From: Thiofilum flexile DSM 14609
Lineage (GTDB): Bacteria > Pseudomonadota > Gammaproteobacteria > Thiotrichales > Thiotrichaceae
Direction of reading: 5' to 3'
DNA length: 64,000 nucleotides
Assembly: GCF_000380185.1 (NCBI RefSeq)
Contig: NZ_KB904780.1
Location: 98,994-162,993, forward strand
Shown here: piece after piece, positions 30,146 to 38,014 of the stretch
How positions within the stretch are numbered: the stretch's first letter is position 1
Layout of the letters: each line of letters starts with the position of its first letter
Made by a program: the position numbers and the translations under genes
Notes under the pieces: generated by a model
What the model saw: the letters and a program-made list of their open reading frames with translations, nothing else
Database searches by the model: none
What the model was told of the DNA's origin: nothing

Positions 30146-30174
30146 TTGACAATGGCTCACTTATTACAGACAAT
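30146..30174 (+). promoter_or_regulatory. Sigma-70 promoter of the rpsF operon
   Basis: A perfect -35 TTGACA (30146-30151), 17-base spacing, and a GACAAT -10 (30169-30174, four of six consensus bases). Transcription would start near 30181, leaving a leader of about 87 bases before rpsF. Confidence 0.65.
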
Positions 30175-30192
30175 TACGCGCTTTATTTTGGC

Positions 30193-30238
30193 TTGGGATT
30201 TGTCCCAAACCCGTCCTTGCTTCACCACTTTAACGTGG
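30193..30238 (+). promoter_or_regulatory. Possible S6:S18 autoregulatory leader
   Basis: The leader holds two hairpins: TTGGGA/TCCCAA (30193-30208, loop TTTG) and CCAC/GTGG (30225-30238). Between them is ACCCG. Leaders of rpsF operons in many bacteria bind the S6:S18 complex through a stem with a conserved CCG bulge; the CCCG here makes this possible, but I cannot confirm the motif by eye. Confidence 0.35.
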
Positions 30239-30267
30239 GAGGCTGTCTAAATCCACAAGGAGACTCA

Positions 30268-30669
30268 ATGAGACACTATGAAGTTGTTTTTCTGGTGCAT
30301 CCTGACCAGAGTGAACAAGTACCCGCGATGATTGAGCGTTATCGTGCGCTGGTAACCGATAATGGCGGTCAAGTACACCGTCTAGAAGACTGGGGTCGTC
30401 GTCAATTAGCTTACCCCATTAATAAGGTTCATAAAGCACACTATGTTATGATTAACATTGAGTGTAATGCCGAAACCTTAGCCGAATTAGAAAGCATCTT
30501 CCGTTTCAATGATGCCATTATTCGTACTATGGTTATTCGTCGTGATCATGCTATCACCGAACCTTCACCACTGAAAAAAGATGGTGATAAACCCGCCCGC
30601 CCGGCTCGTCGCATCATTGATGAAACGGATGATTTATTAGATGACTCTGATGAAGACGATCAGAATTAA
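30268..30669 (+). CDS. rpsF: 30S ribosomal protein S6
   Basis: A 133-residue S6, beginning [18 protein letters not shown] and containing the [11 protein letters not shown] and [10 protein letters not shown] signatures of the family. S6 binds S18 and the central domain of 16S rRNA. The tail after residue 100 is acidic ([14 protein letters not shown]), as in E. coli, where glutamates are added post-translationally by RimK. I chose ATG 30268, which has AAGGAG seven bases upstream; the longer frame from 30193 is leader sequence. First gene of the rpsF-rpsR-DUF2232-rplI operon. Confidence 0.98.
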   Translation: MRHYEVVFLVHPDQSEQVPAMIERYRALVTDNGGQVHRLEDWGRRQLAYPINKVHKAHYVMINIECNAETLAELESIFRFNDAIIRTMVIRRDHAITEPSPLKKDGDKPARPARRIIDETDDLLDDSDEDDQN

Positions 30670-30688
30670 GGTTTAGGGAGCATTACAG

Positions 30689-30916
30689 ATGTCACGTTAT
30701 TTTCGCCGCAAGAAGTATTGCCGTTTTACCGCTGAAGGCATTAGCGAGATTGATTACAAAGATTTAGATACGCTAAAAGGCTTTATTACCGAAACTGGTA
30801 AAATTGTCCCTAGCCGTATTACTGGTACTAAAGTGATCTATCAACGTCAATTAGCCACCGCTATTAAACGTGCACGCTTTTTAGCGTTATTAGCTTACAC
30901 AGATCAACATAAGTAA
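30689..30916 (+). CDS. rpsR: 30S ribosomal protein S18
   Basis: A 75-residue basic S18 with the typical [12 protein letters not shown] start, [15 protein letters not shown] in the middle, and [13 protein letters not shown] near the end. It forms a heterodimer with S6 on the 30S platform. It starts 19 bases after rpsF, with GGAG upstream. Confidence 0.98.
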   Translation: MSRYFRRKKYCRFTAEGISEIDYKDLDTLKGFITETGKIVPSRITGTKVIYQRQLATAIKRARFLALLAYTDQHK

Positions 30917-30955
30917 CACTGCGCTGTATTAAGTTAGCACTACTAGGTAATTGCC

Positions 30956-31852
30956 ATGATGGCCTCTTTCATAATGTCTAGTCGGCTCCATGCGATTATG
31001 TTTACTTTATCCATGACGCTGATTTCGTTTGTATTAGCCCCTCTTGGGATTTTTGCTAATGCAGCCGTTGCTTTGGTGACATTACGCTTGGGTGCTAAAC
31101 AAGGTTTATGGGTAGCTTTGCCGGTGACGGCGGGGTTGACTTTGATTGTTATGGTATTAAAAGGTAATGCTTTAGTAGGACTCACGTCCGGTTTGGTCAG
31201 TTGGCTACCGCTAGTGGTTTTAGGTGCTGTCTTAGAACGTACTGTGTCATGGACTCAGGTTCTACAGTATCTACTGGCAATACTAGCGGTGTTAATTATT
31301 GGCTTTTATGTAGCAGTGGGTAATCCTGCTGCTGTTTGGGAGCAATGGTTAATTAGCTTAGTCAATTATCTACCCCTTGAAAATACTGAGCAAACCTTGC
31401 AACTCACGGAAACTATGAAGATCAGTGCGCCTTATATGACAGGTGTTTTAGCCGCGTTATTAGGTGTGCATTGGATGGTTTCCTTGATGTTAGGCCGTTA
31501 TTGGCAGGCTCAATTATATAATCCGGGCGGATTTCAAACCGAACTCCACCGGATGCGTATGAGTAAGCCCCTTGCGCTATTAATGATAGCATTAGTGGGC
31601 TTACGACTATTCGTTGATTCAGCACTACTGACAGATCTGATTATAGTGGGGCTAGCCGTATTTTTATTTGCTGGCTTGTCGTTAGTTCATTACAGCGTAC
31701 ACCACTTCAAGCTCGGTATAGGTTGGCTGGTTGCGGTATATCTCTTACTGATATTTACCACACCGGTCATTGTGATGTTAGCCACCCTAGGCATTATTGA
31801 TAGTCAGGCTGATCTGCGTCGCTTTATTAATACACGCAAACCAACTATTTAG
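30956..31852 (+). CDS. DUF2232 polytopic membrane protein
   Basis: A 298-residue integral membrane protein with about eight hydrophobic helices. The family (DUF2232, related to YybS of Bacillus) is found between rpsR and rplI in many gammaproteobacteria, which is the position here. Its function is not known; the fold resembles small ECF-transporter-like membrane proteins. It starts 39 bases after rpsR and ends 46 bases before rplI, so it is probably co-transcribed. The first two codons are both ATG. Confidence 0.85.
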   Translation: MMASFIMSSRLHAIMFTLSMTLISFVLAPLGIFANAAVALVTLRLGAKQGLWVALPVTAGLTLIVMVLKGNALVGLTSGLVSWLPLVVLGAVLERTVSWTQVLQYLLAILAVLIIGFYVAVGNPAAVWEQWLISLVNYLPLENTEQTLQLTETMKISAPYMTGVLAALLGVHWMVSLMLGRYWQAQLYNPGGFQTELHRMRMSKPLALLMIALVGLRLFVDSALLTDLIIVGLAVFLFAGLSLVHYSVHHFKLGIGWLVAVYLLLIFTTPVIVMLATLGIIDSQADLRRFINTRKPTI

Positions 31853-31898
31853 ATTGACAGATCAGGGTAAGCTGATCTGAACGATAAAGGTGATTACG

Positions 31899-32345
31899 AT
31901 GGAAGTTATTCTTCTACAAAAGGTTGAAAACCTAGGCACTCTAGGGGGAGTTGTTTCAGTACGCCCCGGTTACGCTCGTAACTATTTGATCCCGACTGGG
32001 CGTGCTAAAATGGCTACTAAACAAAATATTGCTGATTTTGAGCAAAAACGTGCCGAATTAGAAAAAGCAGCGGCTGAGCATCATGCTGCGGCTGAAGCAC
32101 GTGCAGCTCAATTGCAAGATATGGTATTTACCATTAAAGCTAAAGTCGGTAGCGAAGGTAAACTATTCGGCTCTGTCTCTAATATTGAGATTGCTGAAGC
32201 TATTCAAGCGGCTGGACTAGCTGTTGAACGGCGTGAAATTCGTATGCCTAATGGTCCGATTCGGGCGCTAGGTGAATACGAAGTGGGCGTACACTTACAT
32301 ACTGATGTGAATGCAGTACTTAAAGTAGTCGTTGAGGCGGAATAA
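31899..32345 (+). CDS. rplI: 50S ribosomal protein L9
   Basis: A 148-residue L9 with the N-terminal RNA-binding domain (MEVILLQKVENLGTLGG...VRPGYARNYLIP), the long connecting helix rich in Ala and Glu (about residues 40-75), and the C-terminal domain (GKLFGSVSNIEIAEAI). I chose ATG 31899, with AAAGGTGAT upstream; a GTG three codons earlier (31890) is the alternative. Last ribosomal gene of the operon. Confidence 0.98.
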   Translation: MEVILLQKVENLGTLGGVVSVRPGYARNYLIPTGRAKMATKQNIADFEQKRAELEKAAAEHHAAAEARAAQLQDMVFTIKAKVGSEGKLFGSVSNIEIAEAIQAAGLAVERREIRMPNGPIRALGEYEVGVHLHTDVNAVLKVVVEAE

Positions 32346-32367
32346 TCCCCTACTGCCCTATTCCCTC

Positions 32368-32406
32368 ACAGGTAGACTCTTTTTTACACATACTGAGTCT
32401 ACCTGT
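32368..32406 (+). terminator. Hairpin after rplI (probable terminator)
   Basis: A perfect 12-bp stem, ACAGGTAGACTC with GAGTCTACCTGT, around a 15-base loop that contains six T. The sequence after the stem (TGTTAATCTC) is only partly T-rich, so it may be a weak terminator or a processing site between rplI and dnaB. Confidence 0.6.
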
Positions 32407-32462
32407 TGTTAATCTCTTTATCTGCCTTTAATCTTTGATTGTGCAACTAAGGTAATTCCACT

Positions 32463-33827
32463 ATGGCAGATACGTATGAAGCTCTTAAAATTCCCCCCCA
32501 TTCGATTGAAGCTGAGCAATCCGTCTTAGGCGGTTTAATGCTAGACAATGAAGCATGGGACTTAGTGGCTGATAAAATCAGCACAGACGATTTCTATCGT
32601 CATGATCATCGTACTATTTTTAGAGCAATCACTTCCTTAGCTGAAAATGCTCACCCCCTAGATATTATTACCCTCTCAGAATCACTCAAGCGTAATAACC
32701 AACTCCAAGAAGCAGGTGGTCTTGCCTACCTCGCCATTTTGGCGAAAGACACACCCAGTGCTGCCAATATTCGTGCTTATGCAGAAATTGTGCGTGAAAA
32801 ATCGATTCTGCGCCAACTCATAGGGGTCGGTACAGACATAGCCGATGCGGCCTTTAATCCTGAAGGGCGTAGCAGTAAAATGCTCTTGGATGAGGCAGAA
32901 AAAAAGGTGTTTAGCATTGCTGAACAAGGCTCACGCCAAAACCAAACTTTTCGCCCGATTCAAAAGCTTATGAAGCTGACGTTGGCACATATTGAAAAGC
33001 TCAGTAAGCTCGACTCGACCATTACAGGGGTCTCCACTGGCTATACTCAACTGGATGAAATGACTTCAGGTCTGCAAAAAGGTGATTTAATTATTGTGGC
33101 AGGGCGACCCTCCATGGGTAAAACCACTTTCTCCATGAATATTGCTGAATATGCCGCTGCCTATTTAAAATTACCCGTGGCAATTTTTAGTATGGAAATG
33201 CCCGCCGAGCAATTGACGCTACGTATGCTATCCTCAATGGGTAGGGTTGATCAGCATAAAGTAAGAACGGGTAAATTATCCGATGAGGATTGGCCTCGTA
33301 TTGCAACAGCAGTACGCATTTTCGCTGATGTGCCGATGTATATTGATGACAGTCCGGGATTATCCCCTACCGAGGTACGTGCGCGAGCGCGGCGTTTAGT
33401 ACGCGAACATGGACAGCTCGGTTTAATCGTATTGGATTATTTGCAATTAATGCAAACCGGAAGCAGTGAAAACCGTACTACGGAGGTCTCTGAAATCTCG
33501 CGTTCATTAAAATCATTGGCAAAAGAGCTCAGTGTGCCTATTATTGTATTATCTCAACTCAATCGTAGTCTGGAGCAACGCCCTAATAAGCGTCCGGTAA
33601 TGTCCGACCTACGTGAATCCGGTGCGATTGAACAAGATGCTGATATGATTATCTTTATTTATCGAGATGAGGTTTACAACCCAGACTCACCCGATAAAGG
33701 TACCGCTGAAATTATTATAGCAAAGCAACGTAATGGCCCGATTGGTACAACTCGTCTAACTTTCCTCGGTAAATATACACGCTTTGAAAACTTCGCCCCG
33801 GAACACTATGTTCAAGGGTTTGAATAG
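32463..33827 (+). CDS. dnaB: Replicative DNA helicase DnaB
   Basis: A 454-residue hexameric 5'-3' helicase. The N-terminal domain (PPHSIEAEQSVLGGLMLDN) is followed by a linker helix and the RecA-like ATPase: Walker A AGRPSMGKTT at about residues 213-222, Walker B LIVLDYLQLM, and the DLRESGAIEQDADMI arginine-finger region near the end. Position after rplI is the classic one. The loader is likely DciA, encoded at 6100. No intein or insertion is seen. Confidence 0.98.
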   Translation: MADTYEALKIPPHSIEAEQSVLGGLMLDNEAWDLVADKISTDDFYRHDHRTIFRAITSLAENAHPLDIITLSESLKRNNQLQEAGGLAYLAILAKDTPSAANIRAYAEIVREKSILRQLIGVGTDIADAAFNPEGRSSKMLLDEAEKKVFSIAEQGSRQNQTFRPIQKLMKLTLAHIEKLSKLDSTITGVSTGYTQLDEMTSGLQKGDLIIVAGRPSMGKTTFSMNIAEYAAAYLKLPVAIFSMEMPAEQLTLRMLSSMGRVDQHKVRTGKLSDEDWPRIATAVRIFADVPMYIDDSPGLSPTEVRARARRLVREHGQLGLIVLDYLQLMQTGSSENRTTEVSEISRSLKSLAKELSVPIIVLSQLNRSLEQRPNKRPVMSDLRESGAIEQDADMIIFIYRDEVYNPDSPDKGTAEIIIAKQRNGPIGTTRLTFLGKYTRFENFAPEHYVQGFE

Positions 33828-33906
33828 TCCACCCTTCGGCTTAATGGATGAGGAAGGGTTTGAGTAAATTTGATTATGGTTAAATTCAGTATAACGGAGG
33901 ATTGCT

Positions 33907-35340
33907 ATGCCTCGTGGTAGAACACTCATCAGGCTACGCAGCCATCAAGAACAAAAGCGTCGACGCTTATTAATGTTAGGAATACCACTCCTAGTCATCG
34001 GTAGTGGTTTAATTTGGTTTATCAACAGTACCAATGCGACTCCAGCAGAGAGTGCCGCACCTACAGCAGTAGTTGCTCAGAGTAATCCTGCTGACACGGA
34101 CGCACCCCCGCTGACCGAACGCAAAGATTCTCCCCCCCCAGTTCCCGCAGAAGAGCCAAATGCGGTCATTGCAAATGCTACAACTCAAGCACAACCGCTG
34201 GCACTAGTCCCCTCTAGCTCTCAAACTCAAACTGTGGCAACTGAATCCGGTAGTACGGCGAATACTAGTCAGGAGGTGGCTGTAGCTGCTCCGCTGGTGG
34301 AACCTATTGCTAAGAGCGAAACCTTACCTAGCTCACCACAAACGGATAATAAGGTTGCGACTCCTGCTCCTAGCTCGGAATCTCTTGCCAAGAGCGAAAC
34401 CTTACCAAGTCCAACACCAACGGAAAATCCTGCCTCTACTCCAGCACACACTCAAGCAGAGCCAAGCTCTACTTTGACAAACAACACACCAATGACTACA
34501 CCTGAATCTGTCGCAACAGCGACCACAACGACGGCTGTATCCACGAACACGTCAACACCAGTGGTGGCTGAAACGACAACAACTGCTTCCACAAGCACTT
34601 CGACACCAGAGGCTGAAACAGCGACTACAGCTCCCACAAACATCTCGACACCAGAGGCTGAAACAACAACGGCATCTACAAGTGCATCAACACCAGTCGC
34701 TAAAGCAAAAGTGACTGAAACGGCTACTCAGCCTGCCCCACCTTTAGAAATTAGCCTAGTGAATGAGCCTACTAATCGCTTCGCTAACAGTGTAACAACA
34801 AATCGCCCAGCCACTAGTCGTCCAGCCCCTACTACTACAACAGTATCGGTATCGACACCCGCTATACCAGCACGCTCGGCTCCTACTGTAGTGATCAATG
34901 CCAATACTCGTCGTGACGACAGCAATAGCGGCAGTAAAGTATCCTCAACAACTTTACTGGCTCTCAGCGGGGGTATTCCACTGAGCACACCTCAAACCAT
35001 TCTCCCCCCGGCTAATACAGCTAGCCTAAATACCACTATACGCCAAGCGAGTATGCCGACTAGCAATGCGCGTGGAAATGGCTGGATTTATGCGGGGCAA
35101 TTTAATAATGGTATCTGGATACAACGCGGTTTAGTCATTGGTGATCAACTACCTGCCCAAGGTCAACGTTATCGTTTGGTCACCGGCACTAAATTACGCG
35201 ATGCACCTCCCGGACGCCGTACTGGGAGTGGTAATTTAGGCGAACCCATTGGTTTTATTAATCAAGGGCAATCTATTCAGGTAGTACAGATTAAAAACTC
35301 AGGGAAAAGCGGTCATATTTGGCTACAAGTAGCTCGCTAA
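33907..35340 (+). CDS. Membrane-anchored Thr/Pro-rich protein with C-terminal SH3-like domain
   Basis: A 477-residue protein. After a basic start (MPRGRTLIRLRSHQEQKRR) there is one membrane helix at about residues 22-40. A low-complexity stretch to about residue 330 follows, rich in Thr, Ser, Ala, Pro and Glu, with imperfect repeats such as TPEAETATTAPTNIS. The last 80 residues form a compact domain (GWIYAGQFNNGIWIQRGL ... RDAPPGRRTGSGNLGEPIGFI) that looks like a bacterial SH3 domain, probably periplasmic and wall-facing. I know no named homologue. The linker would let the domain reach across the periplasm. It starts 79 bases after dnaB and is followed by a strong hairpin. Confidence 0.75.
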   Translation: MPRGRTLIRLRSHQEQKRRRLLMLGIPLLVIGSGLIWFINSTNATPAESAAPTAVVAQSNPADTDAPPLTERKDSPPPVPAEEPNAVIANATTQAQPLALVPSSSQTQTVATESGSTANTSQEVAVAAPLVEPIAKSETLPSSPQTDNKVATPAPSSESLAKSETLPSPTPTENPASTPAHTQAEPSSTLTNNTPMTTPESVATATTTTAVSTNTSTPVVAETTTTASTSTSTPEAETATTAPTNISTPEAETTTASTSASTPVAKAKVTETATQPAPPLEISLVNEPTNRFANSVTTNRPATSRPAPTTTTVSVSTPAIPARSAPTVVINANTRRDDSNSGSKVSSTTLLALSGGIPLSTPQTILPPANTASLNTTIRQASMPTSNARGNGWIYAGQFNNGIWIQRGLVIGDQLPAQGQRYRLVTGTKLRDAPPGRRTGSGNLGEPIGFINQGQSIQVVQIKNSGKSGHIWLQVAR

Positions 35341-35364
35341 ACTACCTACCCCCGCTCTCAATAC

Positions 35365-35404
35365 CCCCAGTACTATTGTCTAGTACTGGGGCGTCATCTT
35401 TTTT
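35365..35404 (+). terminator. Intrinsic terminator after the SH3-like gene
   Basis: An 11-bp perfect stem CCCCAGTACTA/TAGTACTGGGG (35365-35391, loop TTGTC), then CGTCATC and six T. The T-tract is seven bases from the stem, a little far, but the hairpin is strong and lies 25 bases after the stop codon, before baeS. Confidence 0.7.
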
Positions 35405-35461
35405 GCAAAGTGTTATGTGATACTAAAGGGTATTGTGCTAGCCAGATTGAGCCGCTTTCCT

Positions 35462-36913
35462 ATGAATATCAAACACTTTAGTATTCGCACTAAACTATTT
35501 ATCGCCTTTTTATTAGCCTGTTTGTTATCACTAGGGGCGGTGATTTTTATTTTCAAATATACCGTGACCGATGCTTTTTTAGACTATCTAGAGCAACAAG
35601 ATGAAGAGCAGTTGGACAAACTAGAGCAATCACTCATCGAGCATTATGCAATTCACTTAAACTGGGACACCTTACGCAGAAATATCCGTAGCCTTGATCC
35701 TTTCATATTTAAAGGGCAACCTCCGCCTGCTCCCCCGCCTGAATTTTTAGAGGATTTATTTTTTTCACCCCCGAAAAGGAAACCCCCTCATCATGGTCAT
35801 CCCTCTTTTCCGGGGCGTGGTGGACGTTTTTTATCGCGTGTTATTATTTTAGATCAAAATCGTCAGGTAGTATTTAGCCGACACACTCAGACAGAACGTC
35901 AACATACACTTGAACGTCCCTTGTATTATCAAGATCATATTGTTGGCTATGTTGGTATGTACAGTGTGGAGCTATTGGATAAATTAGATCGAGAATTCGC
36001 GCGTCGCCTTGATTATTTACTATGGCTTGCTGCTATCGCAGCACTCATCACCACGGCCTTATTTTCGTTTTTAATCGCAAGGCAACTAGTCAAACCTATT
36101 GATCAGCTACGCCATGCCACTACGCGCTTGACCGAAGGACAATATGGACTACAAATGCCTGTCAAATCCCAAGATGAGCTAGGTAAATTAACCAGTGATT
36201 TCAATCAACTATCATCCCGACTAAAAGAGAATGAAGGCGCACGTAAACAATGGATTATGGATATTGCCCATGAGTTGCGCACACCGTTAGCGATTTTACG
36301 GGGGGAAATTGAAGCACTACAAGATGGTATTAATGAGCCTGATGAGGAAACCATTAATTCACTGCATCAAGAAGTATTACACCTGAATCGCTTAGTCGAT
36401 GATCTTTATACCCTGTCTATGTCCGATAGTGGTGCCTTGAGTTATCACAAAGTACCCTTAGATATTAGTAGCTTACTGAATGATACGCTGAACCAATTCC
36501 AAAAGGCATTAAGCGACCAAGGTATTCGTCTCAGTACGGCGATTGCTCCCTATCCGGTTATGGTGCAAGGTGATGAACAGCGCCTACAGCAACTCTTCCA
36601 AAATTTACTGAAAAATACCTTACGCTATACCGACAGCCCCGGAGAATTACAGGTTAAATTACAAACCACTAGCAAAGAAGTATTCATTCAATTCAGTGAT
36701 ACTGCCCCCGGTGTGCCCGATGAATCCCTACCCAAACTCTTTGAACGTCTGTATCGTGTCGAGGGTTCACGCAATCGAGCCACAGGGGGCGCGGGGATAG
36801 GATTGAGTATTAGCTATAATATCACCCATGCCCATAATGGTAATATTCAAGCACATCATTCACCATTAGGCGGATTAGCGATTACAATTACATTGCCACT
36901 CTATAAAGGATAA
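35462..36913 (+). CDS. baeS: Envelope-stress sensor histidine kinase BaeS
   Basis: A 483-residue two-component sensor. The first membrane helix is at about residues 11-31, then a periplasmic loop with a Pro- and His-rich segment (PPHHGHPSFPGRGGR; possible metal or ligand contact), a second helix near residues 182-202, HAMP, and the kinase core: H-box MDIAHELRTPLAILRGEIEAL, N-box LLKNTLRY, G-box GGAGIGLSI. The sequence tracks E. coli BaeS through the N-terminus, where Lys11 lines up if ATG 35462 is the start. GTG codons at 35417 and 35435 would give longer forms. BaeS responds to envelope damage. It is 6 bases upstream of baeR. Confidence 0.88.
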   Translation: MNIKHFSIRTKLFIAFLLACLLSLGAVIFIFKYTVTDAFLDYLEQQDEEQLDKLEQSLIEHYAIHLNWDTLRRNIRSLDPFIFKGQPPPAPPPEFLEDLFFSPPKRKPPHHGHPSFPGRGGRFLSRVIILDQNRQVVFSRHTQTERQHTLERPLYYQDHIVGYVGMYSVELLDKLDREFARRLDYLLWLAAIAALITTALFSFLIARQLVKPIDQLRHATTRLTEGQYGLQMPVKSQDELGKLTSDFNQLSSRLKENEGARKQWIMDIAHELRTPLAILRGEIEALQDGINEPDEETINSLHQEVLHLNRLVDDLYTLSMSDSGALSYHKVPLDISSLLNDTLNQFQKALSDQGIRLSTAIAPYPVMVQGDEQRLQQLFQNLLKNTLRYTDSPGELQVKLQTTSKEVFIQFSDTAPGVPDESLPKLFERLYRVEGSRNRATGGAGIGLSISYNITHAHNGNIQAHHSPLGGLAITITLPLYKG

Positions 36914-36919
36914 TTAGGC

Positions 36920-37624
36920 ATGGATACTATTTTAATCGTAGAAGATGAGCCAAAAATCGCCGATATTTTAGCTAAATATTTAGCCAACTCTGGTTATCAA
37001 ACGCATTGGATTACCCAAGGCACCGAGGTCACAAGCTGGGTCAAAGAACATCAACCAGTCTTGATTTTGCTCGATTTAATGTTACCGGGGGGTAAAGATG
37101 GTTTAGAGGTTTGCAAAGAGCTGAGACAATTTACCACTACCCCCATTATTATGCTCACAGCACTTTCAGAGGAAATTGATCGGCTTTTAGGTTTAGAGTT
37201 AGGTGCGGATGATTATATCTGTAAACCGTTTAGCCCCCGTGAAGTCATCGCGCGTGTCAAAGCGGTTCTAAGACGTGCAGCCCCTACCGATAATACCCTC
37301 CTCTCAGCATCTCCTACGCCTAGCGCAACTATCTCCACACAGGGCTTAGTATTAGAACGTGACCGCCTTACTGTCCATTGGGAGAATCAAGAGACGGTGT
37401 TAACCTTGGTAGAGTTTGAGCTATTAGAAACCTTAGCGTCTAAACCGGGGCGTATTTTTAGCCGTCAACACCTCATGGAAAAGGCTTATCCTGACAATCG
37501 CATTGTCAGCGACCGGACTATTGATAGTCATATCAAGAAATTACGCAAAAAACTAGATCAACTAGAGCCAGAGCGTGAACTGATTCACTCGGTTTATTCC
37601 GTAGGCTATAAGTATGAGCCTTAA
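36920..37624 (+). CDS. baeR: Response regulator BaeR (OmpR family)
   Basis: A 234-residue regulator. The receiver domain has acidic residues in ILIVEDEPK, the phosphoacceptor Asp in LLDLMLPGGKDG, and GADDYICKPFSPREV, which closely matches E. coli BaeR. The winged-helix C-terminus ends DRTIDSHIKKLRKKL...VYSVGYKYEP. It pairs with BaeS. The usual E. coli targets (mdtABC, acrD, spy) are not adjacent, so the regulon cannot be read from the window. Confidence 0.92.
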   Translation: MDTILIVEDEPKIADILAKYLANSGYQTHWITQGTEVTSWVKEHQPVLILLDLMLPGGKDGLEVCKELRQFTTTPIIMLTALSEEIDRLLGLELGADDYICKPFSPREVIARVKAVLRRAAPTDNTLLSASPTPSATISTQGLVLERDRLTVHWENQETVLTLVEFELLETLASKPGRIFSRQHLMEKAYPDNRIVSDRTIDSHIKKLRKKLDQLEPERELIHSVYSVGYKYEP

Positions 37625-37650
37625 TGCAGGTAGCCCCCTAAAACGATGCT

Positions 37651-37778
37651 AAGTACTTGAGCCAAAGTCATCGAGTATGTCCTCCGCAGCCGCTGTGAAT
37701 ACCTCCTTGTACGCTACAAGGTGGCATCCCTGCCGCCAAGACTGCTCCAGAAATACCCGATGACTTTGATATACCTAC
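37651..37778. repeat. 128-bp structured intergenic repeat, copy 2
   Basis: Same length and orientation as the copy at 27522-27649, with three base changes. One change (GGCGGCA to GGTGGCA, with its partner TGCCGCC unchanged) turns a G-C pair into a G-U pair in the plus-strand RNA, so the hairpin survives. It begins 27 bases after the baeR stop codon. Confidence 0.85.
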
Positions 37779-37888
37779 TGAAATTTGCTATCTGTTCACA
37801 GTATTTGCACATTGTAATCAAATTTTGTACTCATTAGCACTCTATCATAGTCCATGTAAATCAAATCGCTTTACATTTCACCTCGTTT

Positions 37889-37922
37889 AGGCGAGTCCCG
37901 TATCAAGGACTCGCCTTTTTCT
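37889..37922 (+). terminator. Strong intrinsic terminator
   Basis: AGGCGAGTCC and GGACTCGCCT form a 10-bp stem around CGTATCAA or a slightly shorter loop, followed by TTTTTC. It ends any transcript coming from baeR through the repeat, or a separate small RNA. Confidence 0.88.
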
Positions 37923-38014
37923 TATAAAAACGTTTTAATACTGCTGTTATTATCTATTTACTCTTATAATCAGTCCCATGCAGTATAAAAATCGCTAACT
38001 AGTAGCTTGAACCT

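Larger units (their letters stand above)
29846..30267 (+). other. Intergenic region with the rpsF promoter and leader
   Basis: A 420-base gap between the divergent kinase gene and rpsF. The left 290 bases are AT-rich and show nothing I recognise. The right part holds a good sigma-70 promoter and a leader with two small hairpins, both listed separately. Confidence 0.55.
37625..38014. other. 390-bp intergenic region with repeat copy 2 and an orphan terminator
   Basis: The region after baeR holds the second 128-bp repeat and, 265 bases past the stop, a strong intrinsic terminator. The 110 bases between them are AT-rich, with no coding frame. A TTGCAC near 37806 could be a -35, but no good -10 follows. 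A small RNA ending at the terminator is possible and unproven. Confidence 0.4.

Noticed and set aside
34200..34900. Several minus-strand open frames in the Thr-rich gene
   Set aside because: They are complements of the ACA/ACC/GCA-rich low-complexity coding region on the plus strand.
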